Shown one piece after another: positions 11,107-19,906 of a DNA stretch of 64,000 nt (position 1 is the first letter of the stretch; every line of letters begins with the position of its first letter). This DNA is from Clostridiaceae bacterium (lineage in GTDB: Bacteria; Bacillota; Clostridia; Lachnospirales; Lachnospiraceae). Made by a program: the position numbers and the translations under genes. The stretch spans positions 1 through 64,000 of the forward strand of contig CABIXM010000020.1 in assembly GCA_902362725.1 (NCBI GenBank). The letters are read 5' to 3'. The notes beneath the pieces are model-generated. The model was not told where the DNA came from. It did no database searches and saw only the letters and a list, made by a program, of their open reading frames with translations.

Positions 11107-11406
11107 ATGATGAACAGCAATTTCTGGGACAACATTGGAAGAACCGTGACAGGAGCGGCGGACACTGTGGGACGCAAAGCCACCGAGGTGGCAGGTGTGG
11201 CAAAGCTGAAAAATCAGATCTACAGCCTGGAGCGCGATATGAAGCGGGATTATGAGGCCATTGGCAAGATTGTGTATGAGCGCTACGCGGCGGCAGGAAG
11301 TCTGGAGGACGAGCCCCTGCAGCAGCTCTGCGAGGAGATTGCCCGCAAGGAAATCTTGATTGACGAGTATCAGGGCGAAATCGACGAAAAGAAGAAAGAA
11401 CTTTAA
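11107..11406 (+). CDS. small coiled-coil protein, 99 aa
   Basis: The start follows a GGAGG site that overlaps the end of the acyltransferase gene. The N-terminus (about 1-35) is Gly/Thr/Ala-rich and amphipathic; residues 36-99 form a long charged helix, probably a coiled coil, ending in lysines. There is no signal peptide or zinc motif. Similar small proteins are common beside envelope genes in Clostridia, but no function is known to me. It sits 12 bases ahead of the Nudix gene. Confidence 0.65.
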   Translation: MMNSNFWDNIGRTVTGAADTVGRKATEVAGVAKLKNQIYSLERDMKRDYEAIGKIVYERYAAAGSLEDEPLQQLCEEIARKEILIDEYQGEIDEKKKEL

Positions 11407-11418
11407 TGGAGTAAGAGA

Positions 11419-12093
11419 ATGAGCGAATTACTGGATCTGAGAAATGCGGATGGAAGCCGGACGGGGGAAGTAAAGGAGCGTGCGTTGGTACACAGGGACG
11501 GAGATCTTCACGGCACGGCCCATGTGTGGCTGGTGCGTTACCGGCCGGATAAGGGCTCGGCGGAGGTGCTGCTGCAAAAGCGGAGCGCCAACAAGGATTC
11601 CTACCCGGGCTGCTATGACATTTCCTCGGCGGGGCATATCCCGGCGGGGCAGGACTTCCTGGAATCGGCAATGAGGGAGCTTCGGGAAGAACTGGGCGTA
11701 GAGGCGAAGCCGGAGGAGCTTCACGAGGTCTTCACCCATGTGGGATATGTGGAAGATGTATTTTACGGAAAAAAATTCATCAATCATGAGTACAGCAAGG
11801 TCTATCTGCTGGAGTATACAGGCCGTGTCGAGGATCTGAAGCTTCAGAAGGAAGAGGTGGAGAGTGTCCGATGGATGGACTACCGCGCCTGTCTGGACGG
11901 CATCCGGAACGCCACGCTGAAAAGCTGTATCTTTGAAGATGAATTTGAAAAGCTGACGGCGGCTATCGAGGAGTATTTCCGGAAGACCGGACGGCCCCTG
12001 TCCTGCGCGGAGAAGACCGGGACCTGGGCTGAGGACGCCCAGAACGATCTGCAGGACTGGATCGAGGAACAGGGAATTTATCTGCGACAGTAG
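11419..12093 (+). CDS. Nudix hydrolase, 224 aa
   Basis: The Nudix box is complete: G (about residue 74), then E, then R-E-L-R-E-E-L-G-V. It coordinates magnesium for cleavage of nucleoside diphosphate-linked substrates. Residues 1-60 resemble the isopentenyl-diphosphate isomerase-like subgroup (LVHRDGDLHGTAHVW), members of which are often named YfcD-like. A C-terminal extension of about 60 aa is charged. The exact substrate is unknown. It is the last gene of the clpX run and is followed by a terminator. Confidence 0.85.
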   Translation: MSELLDLRNADGSRTGEVKERALVHRDGDLHGTAHVWLVRYRPDKGSAEVLLQKRSANKDSYPGCYDISSAGHIPAGQDFLESAMRELREELGVEAKPEELHEVFTHVGYVEDVFYGKKFINHEYSKVYLLEYTGRVEDLKLQKEEVESVRWMDYRACLDGIRNATLKSCIFEDEFEKLTAAIEEYFRKTGRPLSCAEKTGTWAEDAQNDLQDWIEEQGIYLRQ

Positions 12094-12107
12094 AAGAAAG
12101 TTAAAAA

Positions 12108-12164
12108 AGAACCTGAGAGCCCGGGGACAGAGAAAAACTGTCCGGGGGTTTCAGGTTCTTTTTA
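12108..12164 (+). terminator. terminator after Nudix gene
   Basis: A long hairpin pairs AAGAACCTGA with TCAGGTTCTT, with an inner CCGGGGACAG/CTGTCCGG stem, followed by a T run. It probably works in both directions, closing eda on the opposite strand too. Confidence 0.9.
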
Positions 12165-12190
12165 TACACTCATGATTGTGATGCCAGGCC

Positions 12191-12823
12191 TTATCCCTGT
12201 ACCTTAGTCAGGGCTGTGCGGCAGGCTTCGGTGACCTTGGCCCAGTCCTTTGCTTTGACAGCAGCGGAGGGCGTCATAAAGCTTCCGCCGATAGCAACCA
12301 CATTGGAGAGAGCCAGGTAGTCGTTCATATTGTCCAGGCTGACGCCGCCGGTGGGCATGAAGCGGATGTCCGCGTAAGGCCCCTTCAGGGCCTTCAGGGT
12401 CTTTACGCCGCCATAAGCCTCAGCCGGGAAAAACTTGCAGACGGAGAGTCCGAAGGAGATGGCCTGCTCAATGTCGCTGGGCACGGCGGTGCCCGGTACG
12501 ATATCCATCTGATGCTCCACACACCAGCGCACCACATCCGGCTGGAAGCCCGGCGTTACGATGAATTTCGCGCCTGCTTCTACAGCAGTCTGAGCCTGGG
12601 CTACGGTGTGGACGGTTCCGGCGCCTACCAGGATCTCCGGCACCTGTTCGGCCATGGCCCGGATGACGTCGGCAGCCGCGTCTGTCCGGAAGGTAACCTC
12701 CGCCACGGGAATGCCGCCCTCTACCAGGGCTTTTGCCATGGGAACCGCGTCAGTCGCGTCGTCCAGCACCACCAGGGGTACCAGTTTCAGATCAAAGATT
12801 TTCTGCATGGATTCACTTGTCAT
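12191..12823 (-). CDS. eda: KDPG/KHG aldolase
   Basis: A 210-aa class I aldolase that splits 2-keto-3-deoxy-6-phosphogluconate into pyruvate and glyceraldehyde 3-phosphate. Family segments are present: EVTFRTDAA, GAGTV, P-G-T-A-V-P-S-D, C-K-F-F-P-A-E with the Schiff-base lysine, and FMPTGGV. The start has a GAAGGA site. It lies 18 bases after the KDG kinase gene on the same strand. The two form a short operon for the last steps of uronate/pectin-sugar breakdown. Confidence 0.93.
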   Translation of the reverse strand: MTSESMQKIFDLKLVPLVVLDDATDAVPMAKALVEGGIPVAEVTFRTDAAADVIRAMAEQVPEILVGAGTVHTVAQAQTAVEAGAKFIVTPGFQPDVVRWCVEHQMDIVPGTAVPSDIEQAISFGLSVCKFFPAEAYGGVKTLKALKGPYADIRFMPTGGVSLDNMNDYLALSNVVAIGGSFMTPSAAVKAKDWAKVTEACRTALTKVQG

Positions 12824-12841
12824 AGTTCGTATCCTTCTTTC

Positions 12842-13789
12842 CTAATGTGTATGGGTGTCCAGAAAGGCCTGAAGCTGTTCCGGTGTGGGAAGTCCCTCGT
12901 TATCGCCACGGTTCATGACTTGCATGGCTCCGACGGCATTTCCGATGCGGACGGCCTCCGGGAGGCTTAAGTCTTCGAGAATTCCATGGATGGTTCCGGC
13001 CGCAAAGCCGTCGCCTGCGCCCACGGTGTCCACGACTTTCTCTACCCGGAAGCCCTCAGACCAGAAGGAGCCTTCCGGTGTGGAGACGTAGGCGCCCTTG
13101 GAACCGCACTTGGTGATGACGGTCTTTACGCCGAGTTCCAGATAGAAGCGATTGATTTCTTCCGGATCTGAGCTGCCCATGAGGAGCTTTCCCTCGGCAG
13201 CACCCGGAAAGACGTAGTCAGCCCTGGCCGCCAGCGCGTTGATAACCTGCGCCATGGTCTCCTGATCCGGCCAGAGCTGGGGACGGAGATTGGGGTCGAA
13301 GCTGATGGTCAGACCGTGCTCCCGGGCCTTGTCCATCAGGTAGAAGGAAGCCTCCCGGGTACTGTCGGAGAGCGGTGGCAGAATACCGGTCAGATGGAGA
13401 AAGCCGTAGTCGTCAAAGGGAAGACATTCCACATCCTCCACCGACAGTGTGGAAGCGGCAGAGCCCTTCCGGAAATAAAAGATACTGGGATCGCCTTTGG
13501 ACACCCGGCCCTTCATCATGAATCCGGTCGGACGGGTATCCGACCAGGAGACCAGCTCTGTGCCGATCTGATTTCCCTCGATGGCGCGGAAGATCCGCTG
13601 GCCAAAGGGATCGTGGCCAAGCTTGGTCATGTAAGCGGCCTTATTTCCCAGTCTGGACAGGCCGACAGCCACGTTGAATTCCGCTCCGGCTACGGCCAGA
13701 GAGAAGCCGGATACAGAGTCCAGAGGTCCCTCCTCCTGAGCAATCAGGAGTCCCATGGGTTCTCCGATAAGAATTACACCCTGTTTCAT
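12842..13789 (-). CDS. kdgK: 2-keto-3-deoxygluconate kinase (PfkB family)
   Basis: A 315-aa PfkB-family kinase with the GAEFNVAVGLSRLG substrate motif near the N-terminus and the DTVGAGDGFAAG anion-hole/catalytic-Asp motif near residue 250. Position directly ahead of eda argues for 2-keto-3-deoxygluconate as substrate rather than fructose or ribose. It is preceded by a 51-bp palindromic repeat and the remains of a transporter, so an uptake gene of the pathway may have been lost here. Confidence 0.88.
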   Translation of the reverse strand: MKQGVILIGEPMGLLIAQEEGPLDSVSGFSLAVAGAEFNVAVGLSRLGNKAAYMTKLGHDPFGQRIFRAIEGNQIGTELVSWSDTRPTGFMMKGRVSKGDPSIFYFRKGSAASTLSVEDVECLPFDDYGFLHLTGILPPLSDSTREASFYLMDKAREHGLTISFDPNLRPQLWPDQETMAQVINALAARADYVFPGAAEGKLLMGSSDPEEINRFYLELGVKTVITKCGSKGAYVSTPEGSFWSEGFRVEKVVDTVGAGDGFAAGTIHGILEDLSLPEAVRIGNAVGAMQVMNRGDNEGLPTPEQLQAFLDTHTH

Positions 13790-13831
13790 AATACTCCTTT
13801 CCCGCGCGAAAAACGCCCGAAGGCGTTTCTT

Positions 13832-13882
13832 CTATAGGAAATACTATGTTACGCGAAAGCACGAAAGTCATGCTTCCTATAG
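13832..13882. repeat. 51-bp dispersed palindromic repeat, copy 1
   Basis: Begins CTATAGGAAATAC and ends with the complement CCTATAG. Three other copies of the same 51-bp length lie at 15298, 48554 and 58335. This copy overlaps the end of the symporter remnant and supplies its stop codon. Confidence 0.85.
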
Positions 13883-14274
13883 AGCAAAGAACCCTCCGGT
13901 GGATGCGCACTCTTTCATGGTAGTTCCGGTTACATCCAGATAGAAGAATACAGCGGCAATCCAGCCTACGGCCTCTACCGGAAGTCCGAATGCGTTGACC
14001 AGGATGACAGCGATAGCAAGTCCGCCGCCCGGAACGCCTGCGCAGCGATGGAGAATGCTACGCCCATCAGGGCAAACAGAATCAGCTGTCCCACATTGGG
14101 AGCAGTGCCTACGGCGTACATACCAAGCAATCGGGTAAAGACGGTTCCAAAGGGTGAAAGTACAGCCGCTTTTTCTCCGAATATGATACCTACTATAATA
14201 CCAAGAACAGCGGAAACGAGCAATAGCACAGCAAAATTTTTAAAAATTTTTTTCAGTGTGTCTTTCATAACCAA
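13877..14274 (-). pseudogene. dicarboxylate/amino acid:cation symporter remnant (internally deleted)
   Basis: The 5' part encodes a typical N-terminus with a membrane helix (LLVSAVLGIIVGIIFG) and the start of the next segment, ending near F-T-R-L-L-G-M. It is then joined to C-terminal family sequence (NVGQLILFALMGVAF), and a frameshift near 14030-14040 is needed to continue into the conserved GGGLAIAVILVNAFGLP and F-Y-L-D-V-T-G-T-T segments. About 130 aa remain of about 400, so the central transport domain is gone. DAACS (GltP-like) carriers take up C4-dicarboxylates or acidic amino acids. The stop codon comes from the 51-bp repeat. Confidence 0.8.
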
Positions 14275-14294
14275 ATCCTCCTTCGTATAATATT

Positions 14295-14739
14295 TTATTT
14301 ACAATATTCTTTTACATATTCTTCGATGAGATCCATGCCTTTCTGAATCTGCTCCAGGGAGGTAGCGTAGGAGATACGGATATAGCCTTCTCCGCCGGGA
14401 CCGAAGGCGGTTCCGGGCACTACGACCACCTGCTTCTTATCCAGCAGATCGTGGGCGAATTCATCGGAAGTCTTATGGGTTCCCTTGATGTTCACAAAGG
14501 AATAGAAGGTTCCCCTGGGTGCTTTACAGCTTAAGCCCGGGATCTTGTTGATGCGTTCTACCAGAGTGTCCCGACGGATGCAGTACTGCTCCACCATATA
14601 GTGGTTGAAGTCCTGGGGCCCGGTGAGGGCCTCCAGAGCCGCATACTGATAGGGCATGGAAGCACATGCAGCCACATCCTCCTGCAGCTTGGTGACACAG
14701 TCGATGAGGGGAGCAGGTCCGGCAGCGTAGCCGACTACA
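14295..14739 (-). pseudogene. class I/II aminotransferase, C-terminal fragment
   Basis: About 147 codons of the C-terminal third of a PLP aminotransferase (AspC/PatA type) remain, from VVGYAAGPAPLI to the stop. The segment includes VVVVPGTAFGPGGEGYIRIS with the usual substrate-carboxylate arginine. The PLP-binding lysine and the whole N-terminal two-thirds are missing. Upstream the homology stops abruptly. The ATG at 14675 would give only 126 aa, without an active site. It lies 20 bases from the symporter remnant, so both seem to have decayed through deletion. Confidence 0.8.
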
Positions 14740-15174
14740 TGCCTCCTTTGGTTTGAAACGAAAAAGGAGGAGCATCCACATATATAAAATAATGGAATGA
14801 TCCTCCTTGATCGCTATTTCTCGAAACTGCAGTATTTTGAAATTGGTGCTATTTTAGCACGGCGACGTTTTGAAATCAATATTATTAGACTATTTGCTCT
14901 TTTTATTACGATATAACAAAAACATATTTAAAAAGTAATGAATGAATTAAAATAATAATGCATACACAAAAACAAATAAAGCAAACGAAACGAGAAAAGG
15001 GGAAAATATCATGGCGGACATCGCTTTGTGAAGTGTGTTTGGCATTTTAACAGGATAAGACATGAAAACAGGCTGTAAGTGAGCCGATGAAAAAACTGGT
15101 GAAAATTCTTGAAAATTTTCAAGAAAAATCTTGACAAAACACAAAGAATATCATAAAATAACATATGCGTTTGA
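14740..15174. other. 435-bp non-coding stretch before the tRNA
   Basis: No gene is seen. It is AT-rich and holds a perfect 16-bp palindrome, CTTGAAAATTTTCAAG, at 15108-15123, and the tRNA promoter (TTGACA 15131-15136, 17 bp, TAAAAT 15154-15159). The left part adjoins the truncated aminotransferase and is probably deletion scar. Confidence 0.6.
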
Positions 15175-15248
15175 CGGAGTATGGCGTAGTTTGGTAGCGC
15201 GCTCGGCTGGGGGCCGAGAGGTCGCAGGTTCAAATCCTGTTACTCCGA
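15175..15248 (+). tRNA. tRNA-Pro (anticodon GGG)
   Basis: A 74-nt cloverleaf. Acceptor arms CGGAGTA/TACTCCG pair fully, with discriminator A and no encoded CCA. The anticodon stem CTCGG/CCGAG holds the loop CTGGGGG, giving anticodon GGG, and the T-loop GGTTCAAATCC is standard. It has its own promoter and terminator. Confidence 0.96.
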
Positions 15249-15260
15249 TTTATGATATAG

Positions 15261-15296
15261 AAAAGGTCAGGATCTTAAGATTCTGGCCTTTTTTAT
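15261..15296 (+). terminator. terminator of tRNA-Pro
   Basis: AAAAGGTCAGGATCTT pairs with AAGATTCTGGCCTTTT (wobbles), followed by T's. Confidence 0.85.
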
Positions 15297-15297
15297 T

Positions 15298-15348
15298 CTA
15301 TAGGAAATACTGCGTTACATTAAAGCATGAAAGCTATGATTCCTATAG
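15298..15348. repeat. 51-bp dispersed palindromic repeat, copy 2
   Basis: Same CTATAGGAAATAC...CCTATAG element as at 13832, in the same orientation. It follows the tRNA terminator directly. An 18-bp near-palindrome (GTTACTGTGAACAGTAAC) lies just after it at 15361-15378. Confidence 0.85.
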
Positions 15349-15417
15349 AGCAAAAAGTGTGTTACTGTGAACAGTAACGAGATGGAAAAAGGCCAGGAAA
15401 ACTTTTGACCGAAAACA

Positions 15418-15446
15418 TTGACAAAAAAAATCCCACCTGCTATATT
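15418..15446 (+). promoter_or_regulatory. glnA promoter
   Basis: A consensus TTGACA (15418-15423), 17 bp, then TATATT (15441-15446). Transcription should begin near 15453, leaving a leader of about 130 nt before glnA. Confidence 0.8.
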
Positions 15447-15460
15447 TTTTACAGAACAAT

Positions 15461-15517
15461 GACGTTCTCCAAGGGGAAAGTCTGCGAAAAGGGAGTCCCG
15501 TGGGGACTCCCTTTTCG
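15461..15517 (+). promoter_or_regulatory. structured glnA leader with terminator-like hairpin (possible ANTAR target)
   Basis: A first imperfect hairpin (GAC...GTC arms, 15461-15482) is followed at once by a 15-bp perfect hairpin (CGAAAAGGGAGTCCC and its complement, 15485-15517) with only a weak T run. Hairpin pairs of this sort ahead of nitrogen genes are targets of ANTAR antiterminators, and the second gene of this operon encodes one. I could not find convincing AxxGxx hexaloops, so the mechanism is inferred. Confidence 0.5.
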
Positions 15518-15581
15518 TATTTATAATTAGAAGCAAAAGAAATACGCATTCAGAAACACTCATAGAAAAAGGAGAGAGTAT

Positions 15582-16928
15582 ATGAGTCACTATACAAAAA
15601 AAGATATCATGCGTCTGGTAGAAGAGGAAGATGTGGAGTTTATCCGCCTGCAGTTCACCGATCTGTTTGGCAATCTGAAAAATGCGGCCGTGACGGCCAG
15701 CCAGCTGGAGAAGGTGCTGGATAACCGCTACGTCTTTGACGGCTCCTGCGTGGAGGGCTTCCTGCACGACAACGACATGGACATGTTCCTGTGCCCGGAT
15801 CTGGACACCCTGGCCATTTTCCCGTGGCGGCCCCAGCAGGGCAAGGTAGCCCGCCTCATCTGCGACATTCAGAAGCGGGACGGCGCGCCCTATGAGGGAG
15901 ATTCCCGTTACATATTGGAAAAGGTATTGAAGGACGCGGAAAAGCTGGGCTACCGCTTCGACGTGGGTCCTGAGTGCGAGTTCTTCCTGTTCCACACCGA
16001 CGACAACGGCAATCCCACCGTATTCAGCCATGAAAAAGCAGGCTATTTTGACATGAGCCCCATCGACCAGGGTGAAAATGTCCGTCGAGACATTATCCTG
16101 ACACTGGAGGAAATGGGCTTTGAGGTGGAATCCTCCTATCATGAGGTGGCTTCCGCCCAGCACGAGATCGATTTCCGCTACGACGAGGCTCTTCTGTCTG
16201 CCGACAATATCATGACCTTTAAGCTGGCGGTGAAGACTATCGCCAAGCGCTTTGGTATGCACGCCACCTTTATGCCCAAGCCCCTGGCCGGCGTCAATGG
16301 CTCCAGCATGCATACGAACATTTCCCTGAAAAAGGAGGGAAAAAATGTTTTTGCGGATGAAAATGATGAGTACGGTCTGAGTCAGGAAGCCTACTGGTTT
16401 ATCGGCGGCCTGATGAAGCACGCCAGAGGCTTGTCTGCTATCACCAACCCGCTGGTAAATTCTTACAAACGTCTGTTCCCGGCCCAGACTGGCGCGGGAT
16501 TCACAGCTCCGGCTTATATCTCCTGGTCGCCCATCAATCGCAGCCAGATGATCCGGATTCCGGCCCAGCGTGAGGAGAATACCAGAATTGAGCTTCGAAG
16601 CCCCGATCCGTCCTGCAATCCCTATCTGACCCTGGCAGTCTGCCTGGCAGCCGGTCTGGACGGCATCAAAAATCACATCGAACCGCCGAAGCCGGTCAAT
16701 GAGGATGTGCGGAAAATGACAGATGCGGAGCGCACGGCCCTGGGCGTCGAGCCTTTGCCTCGCAGCCTGGCGGAGGCTGTCACAGCTCTGGAAGAGGATG
16801 AGCTGGTGCGCGGCGTTCTGGGCGAGGAGCTCTGCAAGGGCTATATTGCGGCCAAAAAGCAGGAGTGGGAGAGCTACTCTGCCCAGGTATCTCAGTGGGA
16901 GACCGATCAGTATCTGTATCGTTTCTAA
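15582..16928 (+). CDS. glnA: glutamine synthetase, type I
   Basis: 448 aa, the usual length of the Firmicute GSI-alpha class; it makes glutamine from glutamate, ammonia and ATP. Visible family segments include D-V-G-P-E-C-E-F-F-L-F, the metal/glutamate loop (MPKPLAGVNGSSMHTN), N-R-S near the ATP site, and P-S-C-N-P-Y-L. No adenylylation-type C-terminus is evident. Its own promoter and structured leader precede it, and the ANTAR regulator gene follows 46 bases later, suggesting autoregulation at the RNA level. Confidence 0.95.
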   Translation: MSHYTKKDIMRLVEEEDVEFIRLQFTDLFGNLKNAAVTASQLEKVLDNRYVFDGSCVEGFLHDNDMDMFLCPDLDTLAIFPWRPQQGKVARLICDIQKRDGAPYEGDSRYILEKVLKDAEKLGYRFDVGPECEFFLFHTDDNGNPTVFSHEKAGYFDMSPIDQGENVRRDIILTLEEMGFEVESSYHEVASAQHEIDFRYDEALLSADNIMTFKLAVKTIAKRFGMHATFMPKPLAGVNGSSMHTNISLKKEGKNVFADENDEYGLSQEAYWFIGGLMKHARGLSAITNPLVNSYKRLFPAQTGAGFTAPAYISWSPINRSQMIRIPAQREENTRIELRSPDPSCNPYLTLAVCLAAGLDGIKNHIEPPKPVNEDVRKMTDAERTALGVEPLPRSLAEAVTALEEDELVRGVLGEELCKGYIAAKKQEWESYSAQVSQWETDQYLYRF

Positions 16929-16974
16929 CATACGCCTCAGGATAACGTAATTCGTAATTCCGGGAGGTGTAAGT

Positions 16975-17523
16975 GTGACGAATGTAATTGTATTATTTCC
17001 GAAAATAGAAGACGCGAAGAACATCCGCAATCTGCTGGTTCGTCACGGCTTCCGGGTTTCGGCAGTCTGTACCACAGGGGCACAGGCCCTGGCCAGCGCC
17101 AATGGCTTGGGCGATGGCGTCCTGGTCTGCGGCTACAAGTATCCGGACATGATGTACACGGAGCTGGCGAACTGTCTTCCGACCCATTTTGAAATGCTGT
17201 TGATGGCGTCCCAGAGGGTCTTGAGTGAAGGCGTGGGATCTGGTATCATGAGTGTGGCCATGCCGCTGAAGGTTCAGGACCTGCTGAATACGCTGGAAAT
17301 GATGGTGGCAAACGCAGAGCGTCGCAGGAAGAAGCGAAAAACCATGCCGAAGGTGCGCTCTGACGAGGATCGCAAAGTCCTGGACGAGGCCAAAGCCCTC
17401 CTGATGGAGCGAAACGGCATGACCGAAGAGGAGGCTCACCGCTACATCCAGAAATGCAGCATGGACAGCGGAACGAACCTGGTGGAGACGGCAGAGATGG
17501 TATTGAGCATGATGAAATTCTAG
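16975..17523 (+). CDS. ANTAR-domain response regulator
   Basis: 182 aa from a GTG start with a GGGAGG site. Residues 1-115 resemble a degenerate receiver domain; the expected phosphoacceptor Asp region reads L-V-C-G-Y-K-Y-P-D, so phosphorylation is doubtful. Residues about 125-180 are an ANTAR RNA-binding domain (AKALLMERNGMTEEEAHRYI). ANTAR proteins bind paired hairpins and prevent termination. Location after glnA points to control of the glnA leader. Confidence 0.85.
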   Translation: MTNVIVLFPKIEDAKNIRNLLVRHGFRVSAVCTTGAQALASANGLGDGVLVCGYKYPDMMYTELANCLPTHFEMLLMASQRVLSEGVGSGIMSVAMPLKVQDLLNTLEMMVANAERRRKKRKTMPKVRSDEDRKVLDEAKALLMERNGMTEEEAHRYIQKCSMDSGTNLVETAEMVLSMMKF

Positions 17524-17538
17524 GGAGGAAATATTTTG

Positions 17539-18402
17539 ATGAAATTTACAAAAATGCATGGAATCGGCAATGACTATGTATACATGGACTGTACGAAGGA
17601 GCGTCTGGAAAATCCGGGCGAGATCGCGCGGCTGGTCAGCGACCGGCACAAGGGCATCGGATCCGACGGCCTGATTCTGATCCAGTCCTCGGACGAGGCA
17701 GATTTTGAAATGGCCATGTACAACGCGGACGGTTCCTACGGAAAAATGTGTGGCAACGGCATCCGCTGCGTGGCGAAATACGTCTACGACAACGGTTTGA
17801 CTGACAAGACCGAGATCAGCGTCATATCCGGCGGTGCAGTGAAATATTTGAAGTTGACCGTAGAGAACGGCAAGGTGAAAAAGGTTCGCGTGAATATGGG
17901 CGAGCCGATTCTGAAACCATCAGAGATCCCGGTGGTGGGCGATGGCGACAAGCTGGTAGCTGTGCCGATCGTGGTGGACAATCAGGTCTACGAGATGACC
18001 TGCGTCTCCATGGGCAATCCCCATGCGGTAGTATTCCTGGACGACGTGGAGAACCTAAAGATAGAAGAAATCGGCCCCAAGTTCGAGCAGCACGAGCGTT
18101 TCCCGGATCGGGTCAATACCGAATTTGTAGAGCGCATCGACCGTAAAAACTTGAAAATGCGTGTCTGGGAGCGCGGATCCGGCGAGACCATGGCCTGCGG
18201 AACCGGCGCCTGCGCCACAGCCGTGGCGGCCATTCTGAACGGCTATGCCGAGCGGGACGTGACCGTGCATCTGCTGGGTGGCGACCTGGAAATCAGCTGG
18301 GATGAGACAGACAACTGCGTTTACATGACCGGCCCAGCAGCCACCGCATTTACCGGAGAATTCGATCCGGAGGAGCTGCGGAAAAGCATCCGGGAGCGAT
18401 AA
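17539..18402 (+). CDS. dapF: diaminopimelate epimerase
   Basis: A 287-aa enzyme converting LL- to meso-diaminopimelate for lysine and peptidoglycan. Both active-site cysteines are seen, in K-M-C-G-N-G-I-R-C and M-A-C-G-T-G-A-C-A, and the N-terminal M-H-G-I-G-N-D-Y is standard. ATG 17539 is used because a GGGAGG site lies upstream; a TTG directly before it is less likely. It starts 15 bases after the ANTAR gene and precedes dapL. Confidence 0.96.
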   Translation: MKFTKMHGIGNDYVYMDCTKERLENPGEIARLVSDRHKGIGSDGLILIQSSDEADFEMAMYNADGSYGKMCGNGIRCVAKYVYDNGLTDKTEISVISGGAVKYLKLTVENGKVKKVRVNMGEPILKPSEIPVVGDGDKLVAVPIVVDNQVYEMTCVSMGNPHAVVFLDDVENLKIEEIGPKFEQHERFPDRVNTEFVERIDRKNLKMRVWERGSGETMACGTGACATAVAAILNGYAERDVTVHLLGGDLEISWDETDNCVYMTGPAATAFTGEFDPEELRKSIRER

Positions 18403-18448
18403 CCGGGTTATTAATTTTTGTGCCAGTGGCACAGGAGGAGTGAATATT

Positions 18449-19663
18449 ATGTATAAAGTAAATGAGAATTACCTGAAACTGCCGGGAAGCTACCTGTTTT
18501 CCACCATTGGGAAAAAGGTAGCGGCCTACTCTGCGGAGCATCCGGAGAAGACCATTATCCGTCTGGGCATCGGCGATGTGACCCAGCCCCTGGCTCCGGC
18601 CATCATTGAGGCGCTGCATAAGGCGGTGGACGAGATGGGCCATGCGGAGACCTTCCACGGCTATGCGCCGGATCTGGGCTATGAATTCCTTCGAAACGCT
18701 ATTGCCAAAAACGATTATCAGGATCGGGGCGCGGACATCCAGCCGGATGAGATCTTTGTCAGCGACGGAGCCAAGTGCGATTCCGGTAACATTCAGGAGA
18801 TTTTCGGCCTGGACAATAAGATCGCGGTTTGCGACCCGGTATATCCGGTGTATGTGGACACCAATGTGATGGCGGGCCGTACCGGCACCTATGATCCGAA
18901 GACAGAGATGTGGAGCGACGTGATTTATATGCCCTGTACCGCGGACAACGGGTTCGCGCCGGAGCTTCCGAAGGAGACGCCGGATATCATTTATCTGTGC
19001 TTCCCGAACAACCCGACCGGTTCCACGATTACCAAGGATCAGTTACAGGTGTGGGTAGATTATGCCAATAAGGTGGGCGCGGTCATCATCTATGACGCGG
19101 CTTACGAGGCTTATATTTCCGAGGAAGATGTGCCGCACACCATCTATGAGTGCGAGGGCGCGAAGAGCTGTGCCATCGAGCTCCACAGCTTCTCTAAGAA
19201 TGCAGGCTTCACCGGCGTGCGTCTGGGCTACACGGTTATTCCGAAGGAACTGAAGTGTGGCGACGTGTCCCTGCACGCGTTGTGGGCGAGACGCCACGGT
19301 ACCAAGTACAACGGAGCGCCGTATATCGTGCAGCGCGCCGGTGAAGCAGTTTACTCGGAGGCCGGCAAGGCGCAGCTGAAGGAACAGGTGGGCTACTACA
19401 TGAACAATGCGAAAACCATCCTTATGGGCCTTCAGGATGCAGGCTACACGGTGTCTGGAGGCGTGAATGCGCCGTATATCTGGCTGAAGACGCCGGATAA
19501 GATGAATTCCTGGGAGTTCTTCGATTATCTGCTGGAGAACGCCGGCGTGGTTGGTACGCCGGGATCGGGATTCGGACCCAGTGGTGAGGGGTATTTCCGG
19601 TTGACGGCCTTTGGTTCTTATGAGAATACGGTGAAGGCATTGGAGAGAATTAAAGCGTTATAG
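18449..19663 (+). CDS. dapL: LL-diaminopimelate aminotransferase
   Basis: A 404-aa class I PLP aminotransferase making LL-diaminopimelate from tetrahydrodipicolinate in one step. The N-terminus ([13 protein letters not shown]) and [10 protein letters not shown], with the PLP lysine, are typical of DapL. The start has an AGGAGG site; an upstream GTG at 18440 overlaps that site. With dapF ahead, the two complete the aminotransferase variant of lysine synthesis. Confidence 0.95.
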   Translation: MYKVNENYLKLPGSYLFSTIGKKVAAYSAEHPEKTIIRLGIGDVTQPLAPAIIEALHKAVDEMGHAETFHGYAPDLGYEFLRNAIAKNDYQDRGADIQPDEIFVSDGAKCDSGNIQEIFGLDNKIAVCDPVYPVYVDTNVMAGRTGTYDPKTEMWSDVIYMPCTADNGFAPELPKETPDIIYLCFPNNPTGSTITKDQLQVWVDYANKVGAVIIYDAAYEAYISEEDVPHTIYECEGAKSCAIELHSFSKNAGFTGVRLGYTVIPKELKCGDVSLHALWARRHGTKYNGAPYIVQRAGEAVYSEAGKAQLKEQVGYYMNNAKTILMGLQDAGYTVSGGVNAPYIWLKTPDKMNSWEFFDYLLENAGVVGTPGSGFGPSGEGYFRLTAFGSYENTVKALERIKAL

Positions 19664-19683
19664 GATGGATGATAGACATAGAA

Positions 19684-19743
19684 GGCCGCGGATTTCAGTT
19701 TTTGAGGTGTGATACCTCTCAGAAGTCAAAATCCGCGGCTTTC
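19684..19743 (+). terminator. terminator after dapL
   Basis: GCCGCGGATTT pairs with AAATCCGCGGC across an inner GAGGT/ACCTC stem. The T run is short. Confidence 0.7.
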
Positions 19744-19819
19744 TGTGCACGAAGAATGTGAACGAAGCAGGGTAGATTGTGGAAAATTCCGGAAATTTTG
19801 GAAAGTAAAAAAACAGGGA

Positions 19820-19848
19820 TTGACCTTTTACAAGGATATTGATATGAT
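19820..19848 (+). promoter_or_regulatory. promoter of the fructokinase gene
   Basis: TTGACC, 17 bp, TATGAT, ending 58 bp before the start codon. Confidence 0.7.
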
Positions 19849-19906
19849 CGAAATATCAAAGGAAAACGGACACTTGTAATCTGAGTGCGGAGAGGTAGGA
19901 AAAGGT

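Noticed and set aside
15315..17030. 571-aa minus-strand frame opposite glnA
   Set aside because: Shadow of the glnA coding frame; no family features or start signals.
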